This document shows, piece by piece, positions 1 through 9,111 of a stretch of DNA of 64,000 nucleotides; position 1 is the first letter of the stretch, and each line of letters begins with the position of its first letter. The translations under genes and the position numbers were made by a program. Below the pieces are notes generated by a model, which saw only the letters and a program-made list of their open reading frames with translations, made no database searches and was not told where the DNA came from. The stretch covers positions 248,001 to 312,000 of the forward strand of contig NZ_SJPO01000008.1 in the NCBI RefSeq assembly GCF_007859935.1, written 5' to 3'. This DNA comes from Posidoniimonas polymericola (GTDB lineage: Bacteria; Planctomycetota; Planctomycetia; Pirellulales; Lacipirellulaceae).

Positions 1-287
1 CGGCCGATCAGCCGCTGGATCTCGGTGGTGCGCCCGTCGACTTTTTGGCGGTCGCGTGGCTTGCGGGGCGAGGTGCTGCCCGGCAGCATGTTGTACTCGG
101 CCGTGACCCAGCCCTTGCCGCGTCCGGCGAGCCACGGCGGCACGTCCGCCGCCACGCTGGCGGTGCACAGCACCATCGTCTGGCCGGCGTGGATCATCAC
201 GCTGCCGGCGGCGTTGGAGGCGAACGGGCGTTCTAGCCGGAGGGGGCGGAGCTCGTCGGCCGCCCGGGGTTTGTCTGGGGTGCTCAT
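1..287 (-). CDS. rph: Ribonuclease PH, N-terminal part (cut by window edge)
   Basis: Reading the minus strand from an ATG at 287 gives about 95 codons that run off the window start. The translation begins [20 protein letters not shown] and continues through motifs typical of RNase PH: a region like [18 protein letters not shown], then [16 protein letters not shown], and then [10 protein letters not shown] at the edge. RNase PH is a phosphorolytic 3'-5' exoribonuclease that trims tRNA 3' ends. The gene is divergent from valS across about 200 bp. The C-terminal part, with most of the catalytic core, lies outside the window, so completeness cannot be judged. Confidence 0.9.
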   Translation of the reverse strand, partial: MSTPDKPRAADELRPLRLERPFASNAAGSVMIHAGQTMVLCTASVAADVPPWLAGRGKGWVTAEYNMLPGSTSPRKPRDRQKVDGRTTEIQRLIG

Positions 288-490
288 GCCGGCAGCATAG
301 CTGCCGGCCGGGCCCAGTGGAACCGAGCCAGCAGCGGCAAAACCCGCGGCGCGAGCCAACTCGAGGGCCGTGGTGTCTGTGCCTCCACGGGCGGCGCCCT
401 CGCCCAATTCGACGCAATCCTGGTATCCTGTTGCTTTTCCCGAGCCACGCTGCCCGCAACCAAACTGCTCCCGCCCACAGTCCTAGTACT

Positions 491-3400
491 ATGCCTGCTT
501 TCGACCCGTCGAGTCTCCCCGCCCAGTACGACCACACGGCCGCCCAGGACAAGTGGTACGCGTTCTGGGAGGACCCAAAACCCAACTATCCAGGCGGTTA
601 TTTCCACGCCGACCCGAAGAGCGACAAGCCGCCGTTCTCGGTGGTGATCCCGCCGCCGAACGTCACCGGCGCCCTGCACCTGGGGCACGCGCTCAACAAC
701 ACGCTGCAGGACGTCCTCTGCCGCATGCGCCGCATGCAGGGCTACGAGGTGCTGTGGGTCCCCGGCACGGACCACGCCGGCATCGCCACCCAGGCGGTGG
801 TCGAGCGGCGTCTGCTGCAGGAGGAGGGCAAGAGCCGGCACGACCTGGGCACCGCAGAAAAAACAGCTCGCGAGGCCCTGGTCGACCGTATCTGGGAGTG
901 GAAGCACCAGTACGAGAAGCGGATCACCGGCCAGCTCAAGCAGCTCGGCGCGAGCTGCGACTGGGCCCGCCAGCGGTTCACGCTCGACGACCAGTGCGCC
1001 CGCGCCGTCCGTGAGACCTTCTTCAAGCTGTTCGCCGACAACAAGATCTACCGCGGCAAGCGGCTGGTCAACTGGGACACGTTCCTGCAGACCGCCGTCA
1101 GCGACGACGAGGTGTTCCACGAGGAAACCAAGGGCCACTTCTGGCACTTCAAGTACCCGGTTGTCGAGCCAAAGATTGGCGAGCCGACGCACGTCACGAT
1201 CGCCACCACCCGGCCCGAGACCATGCTCGGCGACACCGCGGTGGCGGTGCACCCCGACCCCGCCAAGCAGCTCGACAAGGTCGAGGCCGAGCTGAAAGAG
1301 AAGCTGGCCGCCGCGCCCGCCAAGGAAAAGCCGCCGATCGAGGCCCAGCTCGAGGCCCTCGCCGAGCGCCGGCAAACAATTCTGCCAGAGCTGATCAAGC
1401 TCCGCGGCATGGCCGCCCGCGGCGTGATGCTCGAGCTGCCGCTCACGGGCCGGCAGATCCCGCTGATCGCCGACCCCTGGGCCAAGCCCGAGCTCGGCTC
1501 CGGCTGCGTGAAGATCACCCCCGCGCACGACGCCAACGACTACGAGGTGTGGCAGCGCAGTATCTCTGGGGACGGGGAGTCGATCGGCGCGATCAACATC
1601 ATGACCACCGAGGGCAAGCTGAACGACAGCGTGCCCGAGAAGTACCGCGGCCTGACGATGAAGGACGCGCGGAAGGTCGTGGTCGAGGACCTGACCGAGC
1701 TCGGCCTGCACAACCCCGAGACCGACCGCGAGGACCGCGTCATCGACCTCGCCCACAGCGACCGCAGCAAGACGCCAATCGAGCCGTACCTGGCCGACCA
1801 GTGGTTCGTCAAAATGGACGACGAGTCTGATGGTCCCGGTTCTGGCAAACCGGGACTTGCCCAGTCCGCCATGGACGCCGTCACCGACGGCCGCGTCAGC
1901 ATCACGCCCGAGCGGTACGCCAAGGGCTACCTCGACTGGCTCGGCGAGAAGCGTGACTGGCCGGTTGGGCGGCAGCTTTGGTGGGGACATCAAATTGCGG
2001 TCTGGTCTGTAGGGCTGAATGGTAACCTTTATGAACCAGATCTCAAGCGAGCGGAGAGCATTGAACGCGTGTACCAAGAGTTTGAATCCGCCATTGATGA
2101 TCTCTCTGCGTCACTCGGTGTGGACGGTCGGGTGAGTTGCACTCGAACCGGAGACAACGCTTCGTCAGTGCTCCTTAGCTTCATGGACGACGAGGCATAT
2201 GACGCATTTGCAGCAGAGCTAGCTAGCAGCGCATCTGCCTTGCCCGCCGAACTCAAAGCGGCCCAGCCTCCGCGTTCAGACCAAGCGAGAGCGATCAGGC
2301 AACTTTGCTTTTGGGAGCCTAAGCGTGATGAAGAAGTCTTAGACACTTGGTTCTCCAGCGCCCTCTGGCCCTACTCCACCATGGGCTGGCCCGATGAGAC
2401 CGAGCTGCTGAAAAAGTTCTACCCGACCAGCGTGCTGATCACCTCGCGCGACATCCTCACGCTGTGGGTCGCGCGGATGGTGCTGACGGGGCTCTATAAC
2501 GTTGGTGAGGTCCCATTCCACCAGGTCTTTATCCACCCCAAGATCCTCGACGGCTTCGGCGAGACGATGTCCAAGTCGAAGGGCAACGGGGTCGATCCGC
2601 TGGACGTGATCGACAAGTTTGGGGCGGACGCGCTGCGGTTCGGCATCGCGTACCTCACCACCGAGACGCAAGACGTCCGCATGCCGGTGGAGTTTGTCTG
2701 CCCGCACTGCGACGCCAACATCAAGCAGACCAAGAAGAACCGGGTCGAGCCGCGGGTGAAGTGCGACAAGTGCGGCAAGGAGTTCCGCACGCAATGGGCC
2801 GAGAAGGAAGAGGACCTGGCCCTCGAACGCGGCGCCGTGACCAGCGAGAAGTTCGAGCTCGGCCGCAATTTCTGCAACAAGCTGTGGAATGCTTCGCGGT
2901 TTGCGCTCACGAACCTGCAGGGCTACGAGCCGGCCGCGGTCGCCGCGAGCGACCTCAAGATCGAGGACCGCTGGCTCTTGAGCCGCCTAGCCACGGTCAC
3001 CCAACAGGTCACCACGGCGCTCGATGAATTCCGCTACGCCGACGCGGCCCGCGAGCTGTACGAGTTCGCCTGGAACGAGTTCTGCAGCTTCTATGTGGAG
3101 ATGACCAAGGCCCGCTTTGCCGAGGATGGCCCTGACAAGCAGGTCGCCCAGCGGGTGCTGGCCCACGCGCTTGATCAGCTGCTGCGGCTGCTGCACCCGA
3201 TGACGCCGTTCCTGACCGAGGAGGTGTGGCAGCTGCTTGGCAAACTGGCGCCAAACCGGGGACTTCCTTCCCCGGCTGCTGTCGAGGAGTCGGTTTGTAT
3301 TGCCAAGTGGCCGGAGCCGCAAGCTTCTGACATCGACGCGACCATCGAGGAGCAGTTCGCCAAGTTCCAGGCGGTGCTCGGCGCCGTGCGTGAGGTCCGC

Positions 3401-3820
3401 CAGGGTCAGAACGTGCCGTGGAAGGAGCAGCTGGAGTTTGTCGTGAGGTGCGACGCCGCCACGGCCGAGTTGCTGGAGCCGATGCAGCCGTACTTCATCA
3501 AGCTCGCCAACGCCGCGCTCACCGACATCGGCCCCCAGCCGGCCGAGCCCGACATGACCGCCAGCAAGACGGTGCCCGGCATGGAGGTGCTGGTTGACGT
3601 CAGCCGGTTCATCGATGTCGAGGCCGAGATCGCGCGGCTCACGAAGGAGCAGGCCAACCTGAGCAAGTTCACCAACAGCCTCCAGGGCAAGCTTTCGAAC
3701 GAGAAGTTCGTCGGCAATGCGCCGGCCGAGGTTGTCGAGCAGGAACGCGGGAAGCTGGCCGATGCTCAGGGGCAACTGGAGATTGTAGAGAAAGCGCTCG
3801 CCAAGCTGAAGAAGAAGTAG
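491..3820 (+). CDS. valS: Valyl-tRNA synthetase
   Basis: Class I aminoacyl-tRNA synthetase of 1109 residues, charging tRNA-Val in the cytoplasm. Visible signatures are HLGHA (residues 63-67), the TMSKSKG loop (about 692-698), the ILV-type editing domain with SGCVKITPAHDANDYE, RQLWWGH, DTWFSSALWP, and a C-terminal coiled-coil arm rich in K/E ending AKLKKK. The start at 491 (MPAFDPSSLP) fits the family; the frame stays open upstream. The protein is longer than the usual 880-950 residues. There is extra sequence in the editing domain, a zinc ribbon with CPHC (737-740) and CDKC (758-761) after the KMSKS loop, and about 100 residues between RQLWWGH and DTWFSS. That last insert has visibly lower GC than its surroundings. 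Confidence 0.97.
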   Translation: MPAFDPSSLPAQYDHTAAQDKWYAFWEDPKPNYPGGYFHADPKSDKPPFSVVIPPPNVTGALHLGHALNNTLQDVLCRMRRMQGYEVLWVPGTDHAGIATQAVVERRLLQEEGKSRHDLGTAEKTAREALVDRIWEWKHQYEKRITGQLKQLGASCDWARQRFTLDDQCARAVRETFFKLFADNKIYRGKRLVNWDTFLQTAVSDDEVFHEETKGHFWHFKYPVVEPKIGEPTHVTIATTRPETMLGDTAVAVHPDPAKQLDKVEAELKEKLAAAPAKEKPPIEAQLEALAERRQTILPELIKLRGMAARGVMLELPLTGRQIPLIADPWAKPELGSGCVKITPAHDANDYEVWQRSISGDGESIGAINIMTTEGKLNDSVPEKYRGLTMKDARKVVVEDLTELGLHNPETDREDRVIDLAHSDRSKTPIEPYLADQWFVKMDDESDGPGSGKPGLAQSAMDAVTDGRVSITPERYAKGYLDWLGEKRDWPVGRQLWWGHQIAVWSVGLNGNLYEPDLKRAESIERVYQEFESAIDDLSASLGVDGRVSCTRTGDNASSVLLSFMDDEAYDAFAAELASSASALPAELKAAQPPRSDQARAIRQLCFWEPKRDEEVLDTWFSSALWPYSTMGWPDETELLKKFYPTSVLITSRDILTLWVARMVLTGLYNVGEVPFHQVFIHPKILDGFGETMSKSKGNGVDPLDVIDKFGADALRFGIAYLTTETQDVRMPVEFVCPHCDANIKQTKKNRVEPRVKCDKCGKEFRTQWAEKEEDLALERGAVTSEKFELGRNFCNKLWNASRFALTNLQGYEPAAVAASDLKIEDRWLLSRLATVTQQVTTALDEFRYADAARELYEFAWNEFCSFYVEMTKARFAEDGPDKQVAQRVLAHALDQLLRLLHPMTPFLTEEVWQLLGKLAPNRGLPSPAAVEESVCIAKWPEPQASDIDATIEEQFAKFQAVLGAVREVRQGQNVPWKEQLEFVVRCDAATAELLEPMQPYFIKLANAALTDIGPQPAEPDMTASKTVPGMEVLVDVSRFIDVEAEIARLTKEQANLSKFTNSLQGKLSNEKFVGNAPAEVVEQERGKLADAQGQLEIVEKALAKLKKK

Positions 3821-3946
3821 CGGCGCGTACGCAGAGCGCGCGCTGGCTGCGCTTCGAATTAAGCGCCGCGGCTCTGCCGCGCAGTTGCGCTGCGAGTTTG
3901 GCCGCCAACCGGGGCTAACCCCCTCCCCCCGACTCAACTAGTTCGG

Positions 3947-3965
3947 CCTCCCCCTGCCGGGGAGG
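3947..3965. terminator. GC-rich hairpin between convergent valS and sthA
   Basis: CCTCCCC (3947-3953) and GGGGAGG (3959-3965) form a 7-bp stem around CTGCC, followed on the plus strand by more G and a short T run (ATTTT to about 3973). It sits between two convergent genes and could end valS transcription. The same kind of C-run/G-run palindrome occurs near 33.3 kb and 60.0 kb, so it may instead be a copy of a dispersed repeat. Confidence 0.45.
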
Positions 3966-4027
3966 GGGATTTTGCGCAAATGCTTTGCAGAGAACTAGCG
4001 GCTAGCAGCGAACAGTCAGCAACCGCG

Positions 4028-5443
4028 TTACACGTGGTTCAGCTTGTTGAGCCCGTTGTACGCGGCGACCTTGTAGCACTCGGCCAGCGTCGGGAAGTTG
4101 AACACGTTGTCGACGAAGAACTCGGCCGTGCCGCCGAGGGCCATCACGGCCTGGCCGATGTGGACCAGCTCGGTGGCGCCGGTGCCGATGATGTGCACGC
4201 CCAGGAGCTTGTGGGTCTCCTGATGGATCAGCATCTTGAGCATGCCCTGCTCGTCGCCGAGGAGCTGGCAGCGGGCGATCTCGCGGTACTGGGCGATGCC
4301 GGCCTCGTAGGGGATGCCCTCGCGGGTGAGCTCCTCCTCGGTGTGGCCGACCATCGAGATCTCGGGCACGGCGTAGATGCCGAACGGGAACAGCTCGGTG
4401 TTGTAGTTCCGCACGTCGCAGACGCCGAAGGCGTGGCAGACGGCGCGGCGGCCCTGCTCCATGCTGGTCGAGGCCAGGGCCGGGAAGCCGATGACATCGC
4501 CGGCGGCGTAGACGTGCTCGACGTTGGTCTGGTAGTGCTCGTTGACGTGCAGGCGTTCGCGGTCGTCGTACTCGATGCCGACCTGATCGAGGCCCAGCGC
4601 GCCGCACACGCCCTGGCGGCCGACGGCGAACAGGAGGGTCTCGGCGCGGAGGGTCTTGCCGCTCTCGAGCTGCGCCTCGACGAGCCGCTGCTTCGACCCA
4701 GAGGCCGTGGAGTCGACCTCGGCGATGCTGTCGACCTTCTCGCCCAGGCGGAGGGTGATGCCCTTCTGCCGCATAAAGTACTGGAAGGCGCCGGTGATCT
4801 CGTGGTCGAGGAAGCCGAGCACGTCGCTGCGGCCCTCGACCAGGGTGACCCGCACGCCGAGCGTGGCGAGGATCGTGGCGTACTCGCTGCCGATCACGCC
4901 GCCGCCCACGACGATCATCGTCTTGGGGATCTTGTCGAGCTTGAGCAGCTCGTCGCTAGTGACGATCGAGTGGCCGTTGAACGGGATGTGGGGCGGCTTG
5001 GCGGGCCGCGTGCCGACGGCGACCAAGAACTTGTCGCCCTCGAGGCTCTGCATGCCGTCGGGGCTGTCGATCTCGACGGTGTTCGGCCCGGTAAACTTGG
5101 CCTTGCCCCAGATCAGTTCGACGCCGTTGCGGTCGAACTGGCTGCGGATGATGTCCCACTCCCGCCGCATCACCTGCTGCGACAGGCTAGCGAGGTCGCT
5201 CATCGCGACGTCCTGCTTGATGCGGTAGGACTGGCCAAACATCCCCTTGCGGTTGGCGCCGGTCAGGTGCAGCACGGCCTCGCGGAGGGCCTTGCTGGGG
5301 ATGGTGCCGGTGTTGACCTGCGCGCCGCCCAGAACGTTGTTCTTCTCGATAATCGCGACGCTCTTGCCGAGCTTGGCAGCCTGGATGGCCGCCTTCTGGC
5401 CGGCGGGGCCGGTCCCGATAACGATGCAGTCGTACTTTTTCAT
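4028..5443 (-). CDS. sthA: Soluble pyridine nucleotide transhydrogenase
   Basis: Flavoprotein of 471 residues that moves reducing equivalents between NADPH and NADH. The N-terminal FAD-binding motif is VIGTGPAGQKAAI (about 8-20). A second Rossmann motif VVGGGVIGSEYA binds NAD(P), and YAAGDVIGFPALASTSMEQG is the FAD-contacting GD motif. The redox-active region reads GGAQVNTGTIPSK (39-51), so the disulfide cysteines of lipoamide dehydrogenase and glutathione reductase are absent, as expected for a transhydrogenase. The start was placed at MKKYDC; the open frame continues 11 codons upstream. Convergent with valS. Mercuric reductase or lipoamide dehydrogenase is unlikely without the CxxxxC pair. 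Confidence 0.92.
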   Translation of the reverse strand: MKKYDCIVIGTGPAGQKAAIQAAKLGKSVAIIEKNNVLGGAQVNTGTIPSKALREAVLHLTGANRKGMFGQSYRIKQDVAMSDLASLSQQVMRREWDIIRSQFDRNGVELIWGKAKFTGPNTVEIDSPDGMQSLEGDKFLVAVGTRPAKPPHIPFNGHSIVTSDELLKLDKIPKTMIVVGGGVIGSEYATILATLGVRVTLVEGRSDVLGFLDHEITGAFQYFMRQKGITLRLGEKVDSIAEVDSTASGSKQRLVEAQLESGKTLRAETLLFAVGRQGVCGALGLDQVGIEYDDRERLHVNEHYQTNVEHVYAAGDVIGFPALASTSMEQGRRAVCHAFGVCDVRNYNTELFPFGIYAVPEISMVGHTEEELTREGIPYEAGIAQYREIARCQLLGDEQGMLKMLIHQETHKLLGVHIIGTGATELVHIGQAVMALGGTAEFFVDNVFNFPTLAECYKVAAYNGLNKLNHV

Positions 5444-5716
5444 GGCGGGGGCTCGGGTGGGGGCGGGCTTGAGCAATCGTCAGGGTAGCAAGCTAGCTAG
5501 ACGGGGCAAGGGTCAGGCGGGACCGGGTCGGGCGCCCGGTGGCAGAGAACTCGTGGCAGAGTACTCGTGGCAGGGAGACCGTCGCGGGCGACGCTCGACC
5601 TCGCATGCGGGGCGGGCCCCCGTGCTAGCATCGGACGATCTTGCTCGCCGGGTTGAAAGTTACCTAACATCGCATGGCAAACGGATCCCGCCCCCGTTCT
5701 CGAATTGTGTGCCCGC

Positions 5717-6397
5717 GTGTCTCAAAGCCACGATACCGATCGCTCTTCGCCGTTGTCGCTGCAGCGCCTGACCGCGGCGTTTGCGCAGATGCTGGGAGAT
5801 GCTCCGGCGGACGACGCCGATGCCCACGACCCGTCGACGGACCTGTCCGCCGGTTTCTCCGGCGCGGTCGACCCCGACGCCGTCTGCCCGAAGCGGATTG
5901 TCGAGGCGATCCTGTTTGTCGGTGCCGACGGGGGCCGACCTCGGACCGCCGAGGAACTCGCCGCCGCGATGCGCGACGTCACAACCGAGGACGTCCGCGA
6001 GGCGGTCGCGCAGCTCAACGCCGAGTACGAACGCGACGCCTCGGCGATGGTCGTCACCGACCGCGCCGAGGGCTACAAGCTGCAGCTCCGCGAGGAACTG
6101 GGCCGCGTGCGGGACAAGTTCTACGGACGCGTCAAGGAGGTGCGGTTGTCGCCCAAAGCGCTCGAGGTCTTGTCGGTGGTCGCCTACCGTCAGCCGACCA
6201 CTGCGGCCGCAATCGACAAGGCCCGCGGCGTGCCAAGCTCGACGCTGCTCGCGCAGCTGGTCCGCCGGGGTCTGGTCCGCTGCGACTGCGGCGGCGACGG
6301 GCAGCCAAGCCGCTACTCGACCACCGGCCGCTTCCTGCGATTCTTCGGTTTGGATAGCGTCGAGCAGCTGCCGCGTGCCGCAGAACTCGACGACTGA
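5717..6397 (+). CDS. scpB: Segregation and condensation protein ScpB
   Basis: Protein of about 226 residues. It has two winged-helix domains typical of ScpB: KRIVEAILFVGAD...RTAEELA, and KALEVLSVVAYRQPTTAAAIDKARGV followed by STLLAQLVRRGLVR. ScpB binds ScpA and the SMC ATPase in chromosome condensation and segregation. The N-terminal stretch SLQRLTAAFAQMLG plus an acidic linker precedes the folded part. No ATG fits. GTG at 5717 (MSQSHDT) is chosen, with TTG at 5705 as an alternative; neither has a clear Shine-Dalgarno site. Neither scpA nor smc is in the window. Confidence 0.85.
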   Translation: MSQSHDTDRSSPLSLQRLTAAFAQMLGDAPADDADAHDPSTDLSAGFSGAVDPDAVCPKRIVEAILFVGADGGRPRTAEELAAAMRDVTTEDVREAVAQLNAEYERDASAMVVTDRAEGYKLQLREELGRVRDKFYGRVKEVRLSPKALEVLSVVAYRQPTTAAAIDKARGVPSSTLLAQLVRRGLVRCDCGGDGQPSRYSTTGRFLRFFGLDSVEQLPRAAELDD

Positions 6398-6707
6398 CTG
6401 CCGTTGGCGGGCCGGGCTACGGTTCGGTCAGTGTCTGTAAGGCGTTTGGTGGCAGCAGGTTATGGGCGTCCTGCGGGCTCTGCAGTAGCGTCGGTTTCGG
6501 ACCCCGGCAGCTGGCGGGGCTTGATGCCGACTGGCGATCCTGCCACAACGGTTTGCTTGCGGCCGCTGACGCGGCCGGCTGGTGGGCGTTTTTTGCGTGC
6601 CCCACTTGCAAACGAAGTGCCCTGCACGACTCGTTGGGCGTCCCCTCGGCCGACTGCGCTGGGACCAACGCTGCCCGAACCGCGCTGTACGCCGCCCCAC
6701 CCCGTCT
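6398..6707 (+). other. Gene-free stretch between scpB and rpe
   Basis: About 310 bp without a convincing gene. A GGCCGC/GCGGCC hairpin lies at 6561-6576, with a T6 run 12 bp further on (6589-6594). It is a weak candidate terminator for scpB because the T run is not adjacent. The rpe reading frame stays open back to 6582, but that part has no family similarity. Confidence 0.4.
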
Positions 6708-7418
6708 ATGCCCTCCAGCCGCAGCCGCGAATCGATCGCCGCCCTGCTCCGCCAGCACGCCCCCGTGCTGCTGCCGTCGCTGCTGGCGTGCGATTTCGCC
6801 AACCTCGCCAGCGAGGTGAAGGCGATCGAGGCCGCCGGCGCCCACGCCCTGCACCTCGACGTGATGGACGGTCACTTCGTTCCGAACCTGTCGTTCGGAC
6901 TGCCGGTGGTCGAGGCGATCCGCGCGCTGACCGACCTGCCGCTGGACGTGCACCTAATGATCGACAATCCGGCCGAGTACGCCCAGCGCTACCGCGACGC
7001 CGGGGCCGACTGCATCACCGTGCACGCCGAGGTGCTCGACGACCCGCGGCCGCTGCTGGAGGAGATCCGCGCGTCGGGCGCATTGGCCGGGTTGTCGCTC
7101 AACCCGCCGACGCCGCTCGAGCAGATCCTGCCGGCCCTGCCGCACTGCGACCTGGTGCTCGTCATGAGCGTGATGCCGGGCTTCGGCGGGCAACAGTTCG
7201 ACCCGGTCGCCCTCGAGAAGCTGAGCCGCCTCCGCGACGACCCAGACTGCCGGGCCCTGCTCGAGGTCGACGGCGGCGTCAATCAATCCACGATCGCCCG
7301 CTGCACGGCGGCGGGCGCCGATTTGTTGGTCGCCGGCACCGCGGTGTTTGGCGCCGACGACTACTGTGAACGCGTCGACTCGCTGAACCGGCTTGCCCGC
7401 TCGGGCCGCGCAGGTTAG
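6708..7418 (+). CDS. rpe: Ribulose-phosphate 3-epimerase
   Basis: TIM-barrel enzyme of 236 residues interconverting ribulose 5-phosphate and xylulose 5-phosphate in the pentose phosphate pathway. Family motifs are in order: PSLLACDFANL, LHLDVMDGHFVPNLSFG (metal and catalytic residues), DVHLMIDNP, CITVHAE, LVLVMSVMPGFGGQQF, and LLEVDGGVN (phosphate binding). The ATG at 6708 was chosen because similarity begins shortly after it. The next gene starts 26 bp downstream of the stop, so the two are probably co-transcribed. Confidence 0.95.
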   Translation: MPSSRSRESIAALLRQHAPVLLPSLLACDFANLASEVKAIEAAGAHALHLDVMDGHFVPNLSFGLPVVEAIRALTDLPLDVHLMIDNPAEYAQRYRDAGADCITVHAEVLDDPRPLLEEIRASGALAGLSLNPPTPLEQILPALPHCDLVLVMSVMPGFGGQQFDPVALEKLSRLRDDPDCRALLEVDGGVNQSTIARCTAAGADLLVAGTAVFGADDYCERVDSLNRLARSGRAG

Positions 7419-7443
7419 CAGCCTCCTCAGGAAACCAACCGGG

Positions 7444-8022
7444 ATGCTCCGCATTCTCCTCGTCACCCCCGGCGCCACCGAGTACGACCAGCAGGGCCGT
7501 ATCCAGGGCAACCTGGACATCCCGCTGTGCGCGGACGGTCGCGAGCAGGTCGCCGACGTGATCGGCGAGCTGGGCGAATTCCATCCCGAGGCGGTGTACG
7601 CGTCGCCGTGCGAGTCGTGCGAGCAGACCGCCAAGGAATTGGGCGCCGCGTTTGACGTTCGGCCGAAGTCGGTGGAGAAGCTGGCCAACCTCGACCACGG
7701 CCTGTGGCAGGGGATGCTGATCGAGGACGTTAAGACCAAGCAGCCAAAGGTTTTTCGTCAATGGCGTGAGCAGCCAGAGACTGTCTGCCCGCCGCAGGGC
7801 GAGACCGTCCAGGCGGCCGAGGAGCGGGTTGGCGAGGTGCTCCGCAAGGTGCTCAAGAAGCACAAATCGCACGATTCCGTGGTGCTGGTCGTCCCCGAAC
7901 CGCTTGCCAGCCTGGTTCGCCACCTGCTGCGGAAGGACGCGTTGACCGACTTCTGGGGGCGGGAGCCGGGGCACGCCAGCTGGGAGGCGATCGAGACCCC
8001 CGCCGCCATCGGTGGTGCGTAA
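7444..8022 (+). CDS. Histidine-phosphatase-fold protein lacking catalytic histidines
   Basis: Protein of 192 residues laid out like a phosphoglycerate-mutase/histidine phosphatase. It has strand 1 LRILLVTPGATEY, then GNLDIPLCADGREQV, YASPCESCEQTAKEL, LANLDHGLWQGM, and a late strand VVLVVPEPLASLVRHLL. In active members the first strand carries RHG, whose His is phosphorylated, and the late strand carries SHG. Here those positions read TPG (residues 8-10) and PEP, so both active-site histidines and the partner Arg appear to be missing. The rest of the fold is well kept, which argues for a binding or regulatory role. The substrate is unknown. Start ATG 7444; the frame is open back into rpe. Confidence 0.75.
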   Translation: MLRILLVTPGATEYDQQGRIQGNLDIPLCADGREQVADVIGELGEFHPEAVYASPCESCEQTAKELGAAFDVRPKSVEKLANLDHGLWQGMLIEDVKTKQPKVFRQWREQPETVCPPQGETVQAAEERVGEVLRKVLKKHKSHDSVVLVVPEPLASLVRHLLRKDALTDFWGREPGHASWEAIETPAAIGGA

Positions 8023-8152
8023 TTCCGCGTGGGGTCGCTGGTCCAGCTGCCGGCCTCCGATGGCATGGCCGGGCCGCTGACTGATTGGTATCATGGGGGC
8101 TTCGTGGGGCGACCGGCCCCGCCCCTCGATATAGGCCCGCGTTCGACGACAG

Positions 8153-9007
8153 ATGCAACGGTCCCCCTCCATGGCGACAGGCGAATCGACTCCCACCGGC
8201 CCGCGTGAAAAGCGTGGCGTGCCCAGCGGGTTGTGGATCCGCTGCCAGGACTGCGGCGAGACCATCTTCCGCAAGACCGCCACCGAGCAGATGAACGTCT
8301 GCCCGATGTGCGGCCACCACATGTACCTTAGCGCGGTCGACCGCGTCAGGCACATGCTCGACGAGGGGACCTTCGAGGAGTGGGACGCGGACCTGATGCC
8401 GACCGACCCACTCGGCTTTGCCGACAAGAAGCCGTACGCCCAGCGGATCGTCGCCGAGCAGAAGCGGACCGGGCTGCGGGACGCGGCCCTGACCGGCTCG
8501 GGCATGATCCGCGCCCGGCGGGTGGCGTTCGGCGTCACGGACTCGGCCTTCATCATGGGCAGCATGGGCTCGGTGGTGGGCGAGCGGCTCACCCGCCTGG
8601 TGGAGCGTGCGACCGACCAGCACCTGCCGCTGATCATCACCAGCGGCTCGGGCGGCGGCGCCCGGATGCACGAGGGCATCTTGTCGCTGATGCAGATGGC
8701 GAAGGTCTCAGCGGCGTTGGCCCGCTACGACCAGGCCGGCGGCCTGTTCATCAGCGTGCTGACCAACCCGACGATGGGCGGCGTCGCGGCGAGCTTTGCC
8801 TCGCTGGGCGACTTGATCTTCGCCGAGCCGAAGGCGCTGATCGGTTTCGCCGGCCCCCGCACCATCAAGGCGACCCTGCGGACCGAGTTGCCCGAGGGCT
8901 TCCAGACGAGCGAGTTCCTGCTCGCTCACGGCTACATCGACCGCATCGTCCGCCGCGCCGACCTCAAGACCGAGATCGCCCGCGCGATCGACTACTGCGG
9001 CAAGTAA
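8153..9007 (+). CDS. accD: Acetyl-CoA carboxylase carboxyltransferase subunit beta
   Basis: Protein of 284 residues. The N-terminal zinc ribbon reads CQDC...CPMCGHH and is followed by a crotonase-like carboxyltransferase domain ([71 protein letters not shown]). With AccA, AccB and AccC it makes malonyl-CoA, the first committed step of fatty-acid synthesis. accA is not in the window. ATG 8153 is used; an in-frame ATG at 8171 (MATGES) is equally possible, and neither has a strong ribosome binding site. Confidence 0.95.
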   Translation: MQRSPSMATGESTPTGPREKRGVPSGLWIRCQDCGETIFRKTATEQMNVCPMCGHHMYLSAVDRVRHMLDEGTFEEWDADLMPTDPLGFADKKPYAQRIVAEQKRTGLRDAALTGSGMIRARRVAFGVTDSAFIMGSMGSVVGERLTRLVERATDQHLPLIITSGSGGGARMHEGILSLMQMAKVSAALARYDQAGGLFISVLTNPTMGGVAASFASLGDLIFAEPKALIGFAGPRTIKATLRTELPEGFQTSEFLLAHGYIDRIVRRADLKTEIARAIDYCGK

Positions 9008-9111
9008 CGGTGCGTCACGGTTCGCAGCTTCTTCTCAGCAACTGACGGCGGAAGCCGCCAGGATTCGGCGCACCACCAGTGAACTGTTAGCAGCACGCTG
9101 GCCGTCGGCTG

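Noticed and set aside
284-2077. Minus-strand open frame of 597 codons opposite valS
   Set aside because: Shadow of valS, without any domain signature. The real minus-strand gene here is the edge-truncated rph in another frame.
3980-5488. Plus-strand open frame of 502 codons opposite sthA
   Set aside because: Its composition (Asp/Val/Leu/Ala rich, repetitive) is that of an antisense shadow, while sthA has clear flavoprotein motifs.
7393-7443. Longer start for the phosphatase-like gene, overlapping rpe
   Set aside because: The additional 17 residues have no family similarity and ATG 7444 begins right before strand 1.
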